A stretch of DNA of 64,000 nucleotides from contig NZ_AUGS01000015.1 of the NCBI RefSeq assembly GCF_000422785.1, positions 1 through 64,000 on the forward strand, given 5' to 3'. The notes beneath the pieces were generated by a model that saw only the letters and a program-made list of their open reading frames with translations, was not told where the DNA came from and ran no database searches. This document shows positions 55,264-63,640 of this stretch, in pieces; positions within the stretch are counted from its first letter, which is position 1; each line of letters begins with the position of its first letter. Both the position numbers and the translations under genes were made by a program. The DNA comes from Pseudovibrio exalbescens DSM 16456. Its GTDB lineage: Bacteria > Pseudomonadota > Alphaproteobacteria > Rhizobiales > Stappiaceae.

Positions 55264-56433
55264 CTACTTGATGAAATAGCTCTTCAGGAACTGAAGGTAG
55301 ATCTCGCTCAACTGATCCAGATCTGCCACAGCAACCTGCTCATCAACCTTATGCATGGTCTGGCCTACCAAGCCGAACTCCACGACTGGACAATAGTTTT
55401 TGATGAACCGGGCATCCGAGGTTCCGCCTCCCGTAGACAGTTCAGGTGTGCGGCCCGTCACCGTTGCAACAGCCGCTGACAACGTTGCAATGAGATCTTC
55501 ATCATGGGTAAGGAAGCTCTCGCTGTTGTCCGGCTTGAACTCAAGCGTCCAATCCAATCCGTTTGGCGCCGCCTCCTTCAGGAGCGCTTCCAGATAGGCT
55601 TTCAGGCTATCCAGTGACCAAGTGTCATTGAAGCGAACGTTGAAGCGCGCTTCAACTTTGGCCGGAATGATGTTGTAGGCTGTATTGCCCACATCCACAC
55701 TGGTGATTTCCAGGTTGGACGGCAGGAAGCGCTCGTTTCCACGATCCAGCTCAATGCTGGCCAGTGCGCCGAGCAATTTGAGCATGCCCGGAATCGGATT
55801 GTCTGCCAAATGTTGATAGGCGACATGACCTTGTGTCCCGCGCACCTGAAGAGCCCCTGACAGAGACCCGCGACGACCTACCTTGATGGCATCGCCCAAC
55901 TGCTCAGGATTTGTCGGCTCGCCGACAATGCAGGCATCAAATGTATAGCCCTGATCCTTGGCCCATTGAAGTAGTTTTGCTGTGCCATTGACCGCAGGGC
56001 CTTCTTCATCTCCGGTGATCAAGAAAGAAATGCGGCCCTGAGGACCCGCAGGATGAGCCTTCACAAACGCCAGAGCAGCCGCCGCAAAGGCAGCCACACC
56101 ACCCTTCATGTCTGCCGTTCCACGTCCGTGGATCATGCCATCAGAAATCGTGCCTTCGAACGGCGCGTGGGTCCAGGCAGCCTCGTCGCCTGCCGGAACA
56201 ACATCAGTATGACCTGCGAAGACAAAATGCGGACCACCTGAGCCAATTGTGGCAAACAGGTTTTCAACGTCCGGCGTGCCTTCCTCGGAAAAAACGACCC
56301 GATGCACCTCAAACCCAGCTGGCTTGAGAAGGTCTTCGAGCACCTTCAAGGCACCAGCTTCTGCAGGTGTTACGGAAGGGCAACGGATAAGATCGCGGCA
56401 TATGGAAACCGCAGGGGAAAGCTGTTTTGTCAT
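55264..56433 (-). CDS. dapE: Succinyl-diaminopimelate desuccinylase
   Basis: DapE removes succinate from N-succinyl-LL-diaminopimelate in lysine and cell-wall synthesis, after DapD (26 kb). The 389 residues have the zinc-site motifs [20 protein letters not shown] and [20 protein letters not shown], the catalytic Glu in [40 protein letters not shown] and [22 protein letters not shown]. Codirectional with two membrane genes downstream. Confidence 0.97.
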   Translation of the reverse strand: MTKQLSPAVSICRDLIRCPSVTPAEAGALKVLEDLLKPAGFEVHRVVFSEEGTPDVENLFATIGSGGPHFVFAGHTDVVPAGDEAAWTHAPFEGTISDGMIHGRGTADMKGGVAAFAAAALAFVKAHPAGPQGRISFLITGDEEGPAVNGTAKLLQWAKDQGYTFDACIVGEPTNPEQLGDAIKVGRRGSLSGALQVRGTQGHVAYQHLADNPIPGMLKLLGALASIELDRGNERFLPSNLEITSVDVGNTAYNIIPAKVEARFNVRFNDTWSLDSLKAYLEALLKEAAPNGLDWTLEFKPDNSESFLTHDEDLIATLSAAVATVTGRTPELSTGGGTSDARFIKNYCPVVEFGLVGQTMHKVDEQVAVADLDQLSEIYLQFLKSYFIK

Positions 56434-56533
56434 AAGCTTGATGTAGCCCTATGCCCGAGCGCGGTCAATCATCGCTGGCTGCCATACAATGAACTATTCT
56501 CAATACCCACCGTTTGGCAGTCCTACAGCCGCA

Positions 56534-56953
56534 TCAAGCGGGCACACTGTTAGGCCGCGGGCCATATTTGTTGGGTCCCTGCTCACTGGGCTGCAAGCCA
56601 ACAAACAGCGTGACCGGTATGCTGAGAAGCGGCACAAAAACCAGAAGCACGAAAAAGCCACTCCACCCGCGGTCATGCAAGCGCTTGGTGATCAAGGCGA
56701 CCTCAAACCATTTTGAAATGAAGACCATCATCGGCAGAATGGCGTTGGCTTGCATGACCATGTTGATCAGCTCACCCGGTGGCGTATCTGGTGAAGCAGC
56801 AGACATGACGTTGCCAGCCGTAACATAGAAGGCAAGAAACATGACTGTCCACATCAGCGCCATTGCCAGCCAGAATGGCTCGCGGGAAACACGCCCGACA
56901 GGACTGAAAAACAGCCAGAACACGCCCAGTTTTTGGCTTGATGCCTTCGCCAT
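56534..56953 (-). CDS. DUF805 family membrane protein
   Basis: The 139-residue protein has the DUF805 pattern: LFFSPVGRVSREPFWLAMAL at the N-terminus and KRLHDRGWSGFFVLLVFVPL later, with about four helices. Function unknown; found across bacteria, often as a stand-alone small membrane protein. It lies between dapE and the HDAC-like gene, on the same strand. Confidence 0.85.
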   Translation of the reverse strand: MAKASSQKLGVFWLFFSPVGRVSREPFWLAMALMWTVMFLAFYVTAGNVMSAASPDTPPGELINMVMQANAILPMMVFISKWFEVALITKRLHDRGWSGFFVLLVFVPLLSIPVTLFVGLQPSEQGPNKYGPRPNSVPA

Positions 56954-57070
56954 TACCTATCACTTCGTTCGGATCACATTGTGCTGTGATGTACGTGCTC
57001 GTGAGCGTGTATTCAAGAGGCTTTACACAAGAAACGAGCCCAGCAGCAAGCCATAACAGTTGGTTAGCAC

Positions 57071-57090
57071 GGCAGGGCCGCGGCCCTGCC
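57071..57090. repeat. Perfect 20-bp GC-rich palindrome
   Basis: Two 10-bp arms (GGCAGGGCCG and CGGCCCTGCC) meet with no loop, between the DUF805 gene and the end of the HDAC-like gene. There is no T run, so it is not a classical terminator. Function unknown; only one copy was noticed in the window. Confidence 0.6.
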
Positions 57091-57117
57091 ATGTCAAGGA
57101 GCTGGTTCAGAGAGGGT

Positions 57118-58152
57118 TCAGCGTTGCCTGAACCCGGTCAGTGTGTTGACACAGTTCACGCCCAAGTCCTCCACCGCGTAACCACCTTCCATGATAAACA
57201 AGGTCGGCAAGCCCAATTTGGCGAGGCGCTCTCCGATAAGGTTGAACTCTTCCGACTTCAGTTTGAACTGGGATATTGGATCCTTTTCGAACGTATCCAT
57301 ACCCAGCGAGACAACAAGAACATCCGGCTTGTAAGCCTCAATGCTTGCGCAGCCCTCCTCTAACGCCCGGGACCAGACCTCCCAAGGAGTGCCATGGGGG
57401 AGCGGGTAGTTCAGATTGAACTCTTCGCCTTCCCCCACCCCCTTTTCGTCCGCATGGCCAAGGTAGTAGGGAAATTCAACTTTGGGATCAGCGTGTATCG
57501 ACAGGAACTGAACATCCGCGCGATCATAGAAAATCGCTTGCGTGCCATTGCCGTGGTGATAGTCAACGTCAAATACGCTGACGCGTTTTGCACCATGATC
57601 ACGCAGATATTGCGCCGCCACGGCCGCATTGTTGATGAAACAGTAGCCGCCAAAAAAACTCTTATGTGCATGATGTCCCGGCGGACGACACAGGGCAAAT
57701 GCACTACGTGCTCCCTCCGCCATCATCGCAGCACCAGTAAGTGCAGTTTCAGCGCTGCGGCGAACCGCCGTCCAAGTATGCGGTCCCATGGGGGTGCCTG
57801 CATCAAACGAATAGTGACCCAGCTTCCCATCAATCTGATCGGGAACGATGTCGGTACGCAATTGTCTTACAGGCCATACAAAGGGAAAGGCCTCTTGTTC
57901 GGTGCGGCCTTCTTCAGTCCATAAGCGCCAAAAATCACTCAAGAACTCGATGTAGTCAGATGCATGAATTTTCAGGATCGGATCCAGAGAGAAAGAACGC
58001 GGTTCAATGATCTCGCCAAACTGAACCGCCTTGAGCCGATCCAGCACCATTTGCGCACGCGATGGTATTTCCTTGGCAGGTTCCAGCTTGCCATCCGATA
58101 CCTCGAATTGAGGCGCATGCAGCATTTGGTCCGGGGAAAATATGGTTTTCAA
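57118..58152 (-). CDS. Histone deacetylase family protein, acetylpolyamine amidohydrolase-like
   Basis: Zinc amidohydrolase of the HDAC fold, 344 residues. RPPGHHAHKSFFGGYCFINN, SVFDVDYHHGNGTQAIFYDR (zinc and catalytic residues) and LVVSLGMDTFEKDPISQFKL, then FIMEGGYAVEDLGVNCVNTL. The length and FEKDPISQF match bacterial acetylpolyamine amidohydrolases, which remove acetyl groups from acetylated putrescine, spermidine or cadaverine. The start is TTG 58152 with GGGAG upstream, so the N-terminus is MKTIFSPDQMLH. No polyamine transporter is adjacent. Confidence 0.9.
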   Translation of the reverse strand: MKTIFSPDQMLHAPQFEVSDGKLEPAKEIPSRAQMVLDRLKAVQFGEIIEPRSFSLDPILKIHASDYIEFLSDFWRLWTEEGRTEQEAFPFVWPVRQLRTDIVPDQIDGKLGHYSFDAGTPMGPHTWTAVRRSAETALTGAAMMAEGARSAFALCRPPGHHAHKSFFGGYCFINNAAVAAQYLRDHGAKRVSVFDVDYHHGNGTQAIFYDRADVQFLSIHADPKVEFPYYLGHADEKGVGEGEEFNLNYPLPHGTPWEVWSRALEEGCASIEAYKPDVLVVSLGMDTFEKDPISQFKLKSEEFNLIGERLAKLGLPTLFIMEGGYAVEDLGVNCVNTLTGFRQR

Positions 58153-58221
58153 ATCGGGCTCCCTTGGAAAATCCAGCCACCCCGGTGACCGGCTTATCCC
58201 CGTTTGCCCCCGAACATGGCC

Positions 58222-59157
58222 CTATGAAAATCTGAATTCTGTGCGTTGCTTGTATACCTCACCCGGCTTCAGAATTACATTGGAAAATTCGTGCTTTTCC
58301 TTAGTTCGCGGCCAACCCTGCGGCTCTATGGAGAAGCCTTGGCGCGCTGGCTGGTTGGGCGCTCGACAATGACTGCCGGGCCTAATACTCAGCCCCTCCC
58401 GGTAGACAAGACCTGGCTCCGTGGACCAGACCTCCATCTTGGTTCCGGTTGTGTCTTCCTGAACAACTGCCGAAAGCTCTGGAACCGTCAGGCGGTTCAA
58501 TCGCATGTAGTAGGTCACATCGAGGGGACGTCCCGCATCTGACGCCATTCGATGCGCATTACGCAGATCATAGCGTGTTCCTTCAACATCTGCGATCTGC
58601 AACCAGGCGGCCTTGCCAGATACGGGGGAGGAATAGCCACTGGCGGGGATGGAAACACAATGTGTCTCAAGCTTCTGAGTGGGGCTCAGATTAAAAACAC
58701 CGTGAAATCTGGGATTAAAATACGCTTCCTTATCACTATGCCCCTCAAGTTCGATGCGCAGCGTGTTGTTGGGCATCAAGATGTACTGGCAAATGAGTTC
58801 GGCCCGTTCCCCCTTGTCTGCTGCACCGATAGGCACACTCAAAGACAGGCGGACACGATCGGCGGCAGCCTCCTCCAGAGTCCACAAATGAAGATCGGGC
58901 CAATTGTTCCAAGATTGCATTTTGGTGGGGGATTGATCCGGGTCTTCTTCCGTTGACAATATGGCACCCAGATCCGGTGCATACCGGAGGTAGTCTTCAA
59001 TACTGTCAAACCCCAGTGCAATCTCCCGGCCTTCAAAGGTCAAGCTTCGTATTGCTGCACCGTAGGTGAGGACGCTCGCAGTGAGTTGCCCGCGGCGCAA
59101 AATGATTTCCTGCACTTCCTGTTTGTTGGCAAGATGCCCAAATTTTCGCAATACCAT
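58222..59157 (-). CDS. Aldose 1-epimerase family protein (atypical)
   Basis: The 311-residue protein has the beta-sandwich of galactose mutarotase: SVLTYGAAIRSLTFEGREIA-LGFDS near the start, NPRFHGVFNLSPTQKLETHC, EVWSTEPGLVYREG and GFSIEPQGWP. The first catalytic His (before V-F-N-L-S) and the Glu of IEPQ are present. The usual GRYANRI loop is replaced by LGAILSTEEDPDQ, and the second catalytic His, expected in an Asp-His pair near DVTYYMRL, is missing. So it is a mutarotase relative with uncertain activity. It lies 69 nt after the HDAC-like gene on the same strand. Confidence 0.82.
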   Translation of the reverse strand: MVLRKFGHLANKQEVQEIILRRGQLTASVLTYGAAIRSLTFEGREIALGFDSIEDYLRYAPDLGAILSTEEDPDQSPTKMQSWNNWPDLHLWTLEEAAADRVRLSLSVPIGAADKGERAELICQYILMPNNTLRIELEGHSDKEAYFNPRFHGVFNLSPTQKLETHCVSIPASGYSSPVSGKAAWLQIADVEGTRYDLRNAHRMASDAGRPLDVTYYMRLNRLTVPELSAVVQEDTTGTKMEVWSTEPGLVYREGLSIRPGSHCRAPNQPARQGFSIEPQGWPRTKEKHEFSNVILKPGEVYKQRTEFRFS

Positions 59158-59285
59158 GACCCTACTCCCAGCTTTGAGACCTGCCCTCCTCTCAAGTCTG
59201 TTTCAAGTCATGTTCAGGGTCTCTTGAAAACACATGGTGCACAAGTGCAACCTATGGATAATTCCTAGGTTTTCGGGTCATGCAC

Positions 59286-59792
59286 CTATTTCGGATAACG
59301 AATAACAAGTCGATCAGGCTCAAATTGAACCGACCCAAGGCGATTCATTGCGGTCATTCCCAGCAACACTTCGCTCAAAGCCTCATCAGGAAGAACGGCA
59401 GCATGAACATCGCGCAGACGCAAGCCCTCGATATCAAGTCGATCCAATGTGACAGGCGCGAAATCAACCTCGCCGTTCGCGGTGACCGCTACCTTCGTAA
59501 AATCATTTGGACTGACGTGAATGCCTGCACGCTTTGCGATACTTTGGGGGAGCGCTACCATGGTCGCCCCTGTATCCAGAACACCCACGATAGAATAGCC
59601 GTTGACACGCAAGGATACCTTGAAGCGCCCCTGTCGATCCGCTGACAATACAATGCTGCGAGAAGTGGTTCCTGACGGCTCCGCAGCAGCCAATGTCTGG
59701 CGTTCCTGACGCTCCATATATCCTTGGAGCACGCGCGGAACGAACACCGCGAGGGCGCATGCGATAGCCAAAATGGCCAGATACCGTATCAC
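59286..59792 (-). CDS. Retropepsin-like aspartic protease (TIGR02281 family)
   Basis: The 168 residues have an N-terminal membrane anchor (YLAILAIACALAVFVPRVLQ), then a retropepsin domain with the catalytic DTGATMVALPQSIAKRAG and the closing VLLGMTAMNRLGSVQFEPDR. The family (TIGR02281) is common in alphaproteobacteria as clan AA aspartic proteases of unknown target. Start is GTG 59792 with GGGAGAG upstream. It lies 30 nt before the ribokinase gene end. Confidence 0.87.
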   Translation of the reverse strand: MIRYLAILAIACALAVFVPRVLQGYMERQERQTLAAAEPSGTTSRSIVLSADRQGRFKVSLRVNGYSIVGVLDTGATMVALPQSIAKRAGIHVSPNDFTKVAVTANGEVDFAPVTLDRLDIEGLRLRDVHAAVLPDEALSEVLLGMTAMNRLGSVQFEPDRLVIRYPK

Positions 59793-59821
59793 GCCCTGCT
59801 CTCCCGTTCTCCCGCATCGAC

Positions 59822-60739
59822 CTAAGTCGCGGTGCCCTGCTCTAGTGCATCCGCCAGACGGGCGATTTCATCACCGGTTGGTGCGCTCGTTTGAGCCCCA
59901 GTGCGCGTACATGCCAGCCCGCCAGCAGCGTTGGCTTCATAAAGCGCCCGCTTCAAGTTTGCGCCCCGGTCTAACGCAACCACAAGCGCTCCAACGAAGG
60001 CATCCCCGGCGCCAGTGGTATCAATCGGTTCAATCGGCGCAGGCGGCACATGGCCCAAAGACTGTTGGCCATCATGAGCCATTGCTCCATTCCGCCCCAT
60101 TGTCAGCACGACGGCACGTCCGGGACGCGCCAAAGCACTTATAAAATCTTCCGGATCTTTCGGGTAACCATTCAGGTCAGCCAGTGCAGCCGCTTCCTTA
60201 CGGCTGGCGACAATCACATCGGCAGCCTCGACCAGTTCAGCTACGGCCGGGTTGGTGGCTGGATCCGGGTTCAGAACAACGCGCGCACCTTTTGCTTTGG
60301 CAATCTGAATTGCCCGAGCCACAACATGAGAGGGCACCTCCATCTGCAAAAGCAACGTGTCTTCCGAGGTCAGGCACTCTTCAAGCCAAGCGGCGTCGAT
60401 ACGTGTATTCACCCCGCTTGCAACAAGGATCTGGTTTTCACCGCCAGCGTCAACTCCGATCATGGCCAGACCGGTTGCCCCATCAAGGACCCGAACGCCA
60501 CTAAGATCCACACCAACGGATTTCAGGTTCACAAGTGCAGGTTCACCAAACAGATCCGAGCCGACGGCACCAATGAGGCGAACATCTGCCCCTGCCATCT
60601 TGGCAGCAAACGCCTGATTGCCGCCCTTGCCACCAGCAAAATATTGATGATCCGGACCAACAACCGTTTCGCCCGCAGCCGGCAATCGATCCACAGCTAC
60701 CACGATGTCAAGATTAATGGACCCCAGAACAACTATCAT
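59822..60739 (-). CDS. rbsK: Ribokinase
   Basis: RbsK phosphorylates D-ribose. The 305 residues start IVVLGSINLDIVVAVDRLPA and carry YFAGGKGGNQAFAAKMAGAD, the substrate motif of ribokinases, TVVLNPDPAT-like VVLNPDPATNPAVAELVEAA and the active-site PIDTTGAGDAFVGALVVALD with the catalytic Asp. Related PfkB sugar kinases are an alternative, but GGKGGNQA is that of ribokinase. Its position near the URC cluster could serve ribose released from nucleoside catabolism (inference). Confidence 0.92.
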   Translation of the reverse strand: MIVVLGSINLDIVVAVDRLPAAGETVVGPDHQYFAGGKGGNQAFAAKMAGADVRLIGAVGSDLFGEPALVNLKSVGVDLSGVRVLDGATGLAMIGVDAGGENQILVASGVNTRIDAAWLEECLTSEDTLLLQMEVPSHVVARAIQIAKAKGARVVLNPDPATNPAVAELVEAADVIVASRKEAAALADLNGYPKDPEDFISALARPGRAVVLTMGRNGAMAHDGQQSLGHVPPAPIEPIDTTGAGDAFVGALVVALDRGANLKRALYEANAAGGLACTRTGAQTSAPTGDEIARLADALEQGTAT

Positions 60740-60872
60740 CCGACCACGCCCTCAGACTTCAACGGGTATCTTCAGCTACCCAACCATAAGCAACCGTGTT
60801 ATGCGACCGCTCGAATTTTCCTGAGTAACACCAATTCACTAACTGGTGCAAATCGTCTTTTTCATCCGCACC

Positions 60873-61511
60873 TCAGGCAGTTGATACGGCATCAAAAAAC
60901 GCTGCCAGCTTGGCCCGATCCAGTTTACCATTGGTGCGCACACCCGAGCAGACATCCACCGCAAACGGCCGTACGGTCTGGATCGCTTCAGTGATATTGT
61001 CAGGTGTCAGCCCCCCCGCCAGAAAAACCGGTGCTGCTGCGCTGTCGACAATGGCCTTGCTATGTGTCCAGTCATGAGTGCGGCCTGTCCCTCCAAGTTG
61101 ATCCTCTGAAGGTTTGCCGGAATCGAGAAGAAGCGCGTCCACATAAGGAGCATAGTCCTGTGCCATCTCCACCGCATGCTCGTCTTCCACGTGGATGACC
61201 TGAATGACCTTGAGGCCGCGAGGAAGCTTCTTGCGCAACCGCTCGTGTTCCGTAGGATCAATGTGATTGACAATCTGGACCGTGTTCGCACCCGAATGCA
61301 CCAGATGATCCGCGATAGCATCGGCCTTGACTTCTGAGGTAAGCAGAACAGAGGCCACAGGGGGTGAAATCATCTGAGCGATCTCGTAGATCAGGCTGTC
61401 ACTAATGACGCCCGGCCCACTCGGCATTTTGGAGACCAGCCCCAGCGCATCAGCGCCATAGGCCACAGCGATCTGGGCTTCTTCAAACGAAGAAATACAG
61501 CAGACCTTCAT
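60873..61511 (-). CDS. TrpF-like (phosphoribosylanthranilate isomerase family) protein, atypical
   Basis: The TIM-barrel protein has KVCCISSFEEAQIAVAYGAD at the start, DALLLDSGKPSEDQLGGTG and LAGGLTPDNITEAIQTVRPF and AVDVCSGVRTNGKLDRAKLA, the TrpF phosphate-binding end. The catalytic Cys (Cys4) and Asp (Asp130) of TrpF are present. But the loop F-x-x-K-S-P-R, whose Arg binds the anthranilate carboxylate, is replaced by VSKMPSGPGVI, and VQLHG is VQIVNH. There is no other trp gene here. I start at ATG 61511 (212 residues). So it is probably a TrpF relative with another phosphoribosyl substrate. It lies beside upp and urc4. Confidence 0.8.
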   Translation of the reverse strand: MKVCCISSFEEAQIAVAYGADALGLVSKMPSGPGVISDSLIYEIAQMISPPVASVLLTSEVKADAIADHLVHSGANTVQIVNHIDPTEHERLRKKLPRGLKVIQVIHVEDEHAVEMAQDYAPYVDALLLDSGKPSEDQLGGTGRTHDWTHSKAIVDSAAAPVFLAGGLTPDNITEAIQTVRPFAVDVCSGVRTNGKLDRAKLAAFFDAVSTA

Positions 61512-61598
61512 ACGGGTCCGTCCTGCGTAGCTATCCATGGTATGCCCCATCAAATATAAGTGGGATTAAGGTACTGTTATCTAGGTGCCTTTGAAAGA

Positions 61599-61628
61599 CA
61601 AAAGAAAACCCGGTGCGATGACCGGGTT
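61599..61628 (-). terminator. Intrinsic terminator after upp
   Basis: On the minus strand AACCCGGT-CATCGC-ACCGGGTT is followed by TTCTTTTG, 14 nt after the upp stop. It separates upp from the TrpF-like gene. Confidence 0.9.
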
Positions 61629-61642
61629 CTTTCGTCCAATGT

Positions 61643-62272
61643 TTATTTTGTACCATACATACGATCGCCGGCATCACCGAGGCCGGGGACGATATAGCCT
61701 TTCTCGTTAAGCTTTTCGTCCACTGCGGCGGTATAGATCGGCACGTCCGGATGGGCTTCATTGAAGCGCTGCACACCTTCAGGTGCCGCGAGCAAACACA
61801 CGAAGCACATGTTGTTGGCTCCGCGCTGCTTCAAGCGCTCAACCGCTGCAATTGCGGAATTGGCGGTGGCCAACATGGGATCAACAACAATGATGCGGCG
61901 CTCATTCATATCTGCCGGCGCCTTGAAATAGTACTCAATAGCTTCCAGCGTTTCCGGATCACGATAAAGACCGATATGTGCAACTCGTGCAGATGGAATA
62001 AGCTCCAGCATCCCTTCCAGCAGGCCGTTCCCAGCGCGCAGGATGGAGGCGAACACCAGCTTTTTGCCTGCGAGAACTGGCGCATTCATCTCGGAGACAG
62101 GTGTTTCAATTGACGTGTCCACCAGCTTCAGGTCGCGCGTCACCTCATAGCAAAGAAGTAGAGAAATTTCCCGGAGCAGGCGACGGAAGCCTTGCGTCGA
62201 GGTGTCCTTCATCCGCATGTGTGTCATCTTGTGCTGGACGAGTGGGTGGTCGATTACAGTTGCGCCAGGCAT
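61643..62272 (-). CDS. upp: Uracil phosphoribosyltransferase
   Basis: Upp makes UMP from uracil and PRPP. It has [38 protein letters not shown], the PRPP motif [20 protein letters not shown], and [13 protein letters not shown] at the end. The start is ATG 62272 ([11 protein letters not shown]) with GAGG upstream, 209 residues. The longest frame adds 25 charged residues. In the URC pathway UMP formed by this activity is the entry substrate. Third of the group urc1-urc4-upp. Confidence 0.97.
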   Translation of the reverse strand: MPGATVIDHPLVQHKMTHMRMKDTSTQGFRRLLREISLLLCYEVTRDLKLVDTSIETPVSEMNAPVLAGKKLVFASILRAGNGLLEGMLELIPSARVAHIGLYRDPETLEAIEYYFKAPADMNERRIIVVDPMLATANSAIAAVERLKQRGANNMCFVCLLAAPEGVQRFNEAHPDVPIYTAAVDEKLNEKGYIVPGLGDAGDRMYGTK

Positions 62273-62398
62273 CTTTACCTCTTTATTCTCCCTCTCGCGG
62301 CTGACCTTACCATCCGGCATCACCTCGAGAGACGGGTCAATTCTCATAATTCAGACAGGCTTGTGACTCACCATCACGCTGCTGTCCAGTCTCTGCCA

Positions 62399-63640
62399 TC
62401 AAAAAACGGTGGCATCACTGATAATGGTCAAGGGCGGTTCCCCGCCGGGCCTTTTTTCAAAGGCTATCTGGCGACCCGCGGACCAAGATCCCCCTTCCAA
62501 CACACAGGCCAACGGCAATTGATCAGCCGATACGCCAAGATCCGCCCGGATCCAATCGGCCAACTTGTCCAAAAGAGCGACCGTGAGAGCTCGCCACTCT
62601 ACAACCAACTCGCTGCTGATGTCATGATTGCCCAAAGCCTCTTGCGGATTGCGTAGAGACAGAACGCCAGTATCCAAGAACAGGCCTCCGTTGCGATACT
62701 CCGCCAGACCTGTCAGCCCATCCAGATCACTCACCTCGACACCCGCCCACGCCAGCGGTTCAACCAATGAATATGCCATCCATTGGCTCAGTTTGTGGAA
62801 CGGGATCAAACCGTTGGTTTTGTTGGTGCGTTCGATTTTTGTATGTCGCCAGGTATCACCCAGCCCCACTCCATCAATCTCTTCTCGTCCAGGCCAGATT
62901 GGGCCCAACCCGTCCAACAACAACTCCAGTATGCGCGGCGCAGGCACCGGGGCGCTTTGCCCTTCATCATAAAGCAGATCAAACAGACCACCCGGCCGTG
63001 GCTCATCCTTGGTCCCGAAAAGGTCCGGCCGTAATGACACGGCCTCCCCCAACCGACGCAACAGGTCGGCCCGTTCCTTCAAGCCGACGATGGGATTATC
63101 TGGGCCGGCCTGCAAGCCTTCTCGCACTTCATCAGGATCAATGCGAAAAAGCTCTCCGGCATCGGCTCGGAAAGGATCCAGTGGGCTGCCGGAGAAAGTA
63201 CCGCCGGAAAACATCAAAAGGGATGCAATTGCCAGTCCTTCAGAACGGCTGAATGTTTCCCCTGTAACGCCTTCATGAAATTTCCACTCCGGCCCGGCCC
63301 CTGCATCCAACAGCACAGACAGGATTGCCAGATCGAAGGCAGCGCGCCCCATGCCGTGAACGTCGGAGAACCGTCTCGCCCCCGCCAGCATCGCCCAACG
63401 ATCAACCCCTCCAGCCTCAAAATGGCGCCATCGGGCGTGGAATGGGATCTGAAGATCCGGATAAGCAGCCCGCGTAGCAGCCAGGGTGCGGCGGGCAGCT
63501 TCTGCCAGTTTACTCAAATCAACTGCAAAATGATCGAGTTTTCCCTCAAGGCCGAGCGTGAGCATTTCATGCGCACGTTCTCGCACGGCTGAGGCGTTAA
63601 GTAGAGAGAGAGCCTCGGACTCTTGTGTTTCAGTAGTCAT
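62399..63640 (-). CDS. urc4: URC4/Urg3 family protein (DUF1688), uracil catabolism
   Basis: The 413 residues show the DUF1688 hallmarks: ARRTLAATRAAYPDLQIPFH-ARWRHFEAGGVDRW, FDLAILSVLLDAGAGPEWKF, TFSRSEGLAIASLLMFSGGT, and KLSQWMAYSLVEPLAWAGVE, ending EGGSWSAGRQIAFEKRPGG and PLTIISDATVF. In yeast URC4 is required for the URC route that turns uracil into 3-hydroxypropionate and urea, with no assigned reaction. Its start overlaps the urc1 stop by 11 nt, so they are translationally coupled. Gap to upp is 126 nt. Confidence 0.9.
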   Translation of the reverse strand: MTTETQESEALSLLNASAVRERAHEMLTLGLEGKLDHFAVDLSKLAEAARRTLAATRAAYPDLQIPFHARWRHFEAGGVDRWAMLAGARRFSDVHGMGRAAFDLAILSVLLDAGAGPEWKFHEGVTGETFSRSEGLAIASLLMFSGGTFSGSPLDPFRADAGELFRIDPDEVREGLQAGPDNPIVGLKERADLLRRLGEAVSLRPDLFGTKDEPRPGGLFDLLYDEGQSAPVPAPRILELLLDGLGPIWPGREEIDGVGLGDTWRHTKIERTNKTNGLIPFHKLSQWMAYSLVEPLAWAGVEVSDLDGLTGLAEYRNGGLFLDTGVLSLRNPQEALGNHDISSELVVEWRALTVALLDKLADWIRADLGVSADQLPLACVLEGGSWSAGRQIAFEKRPGGEPPLTIISDATVF

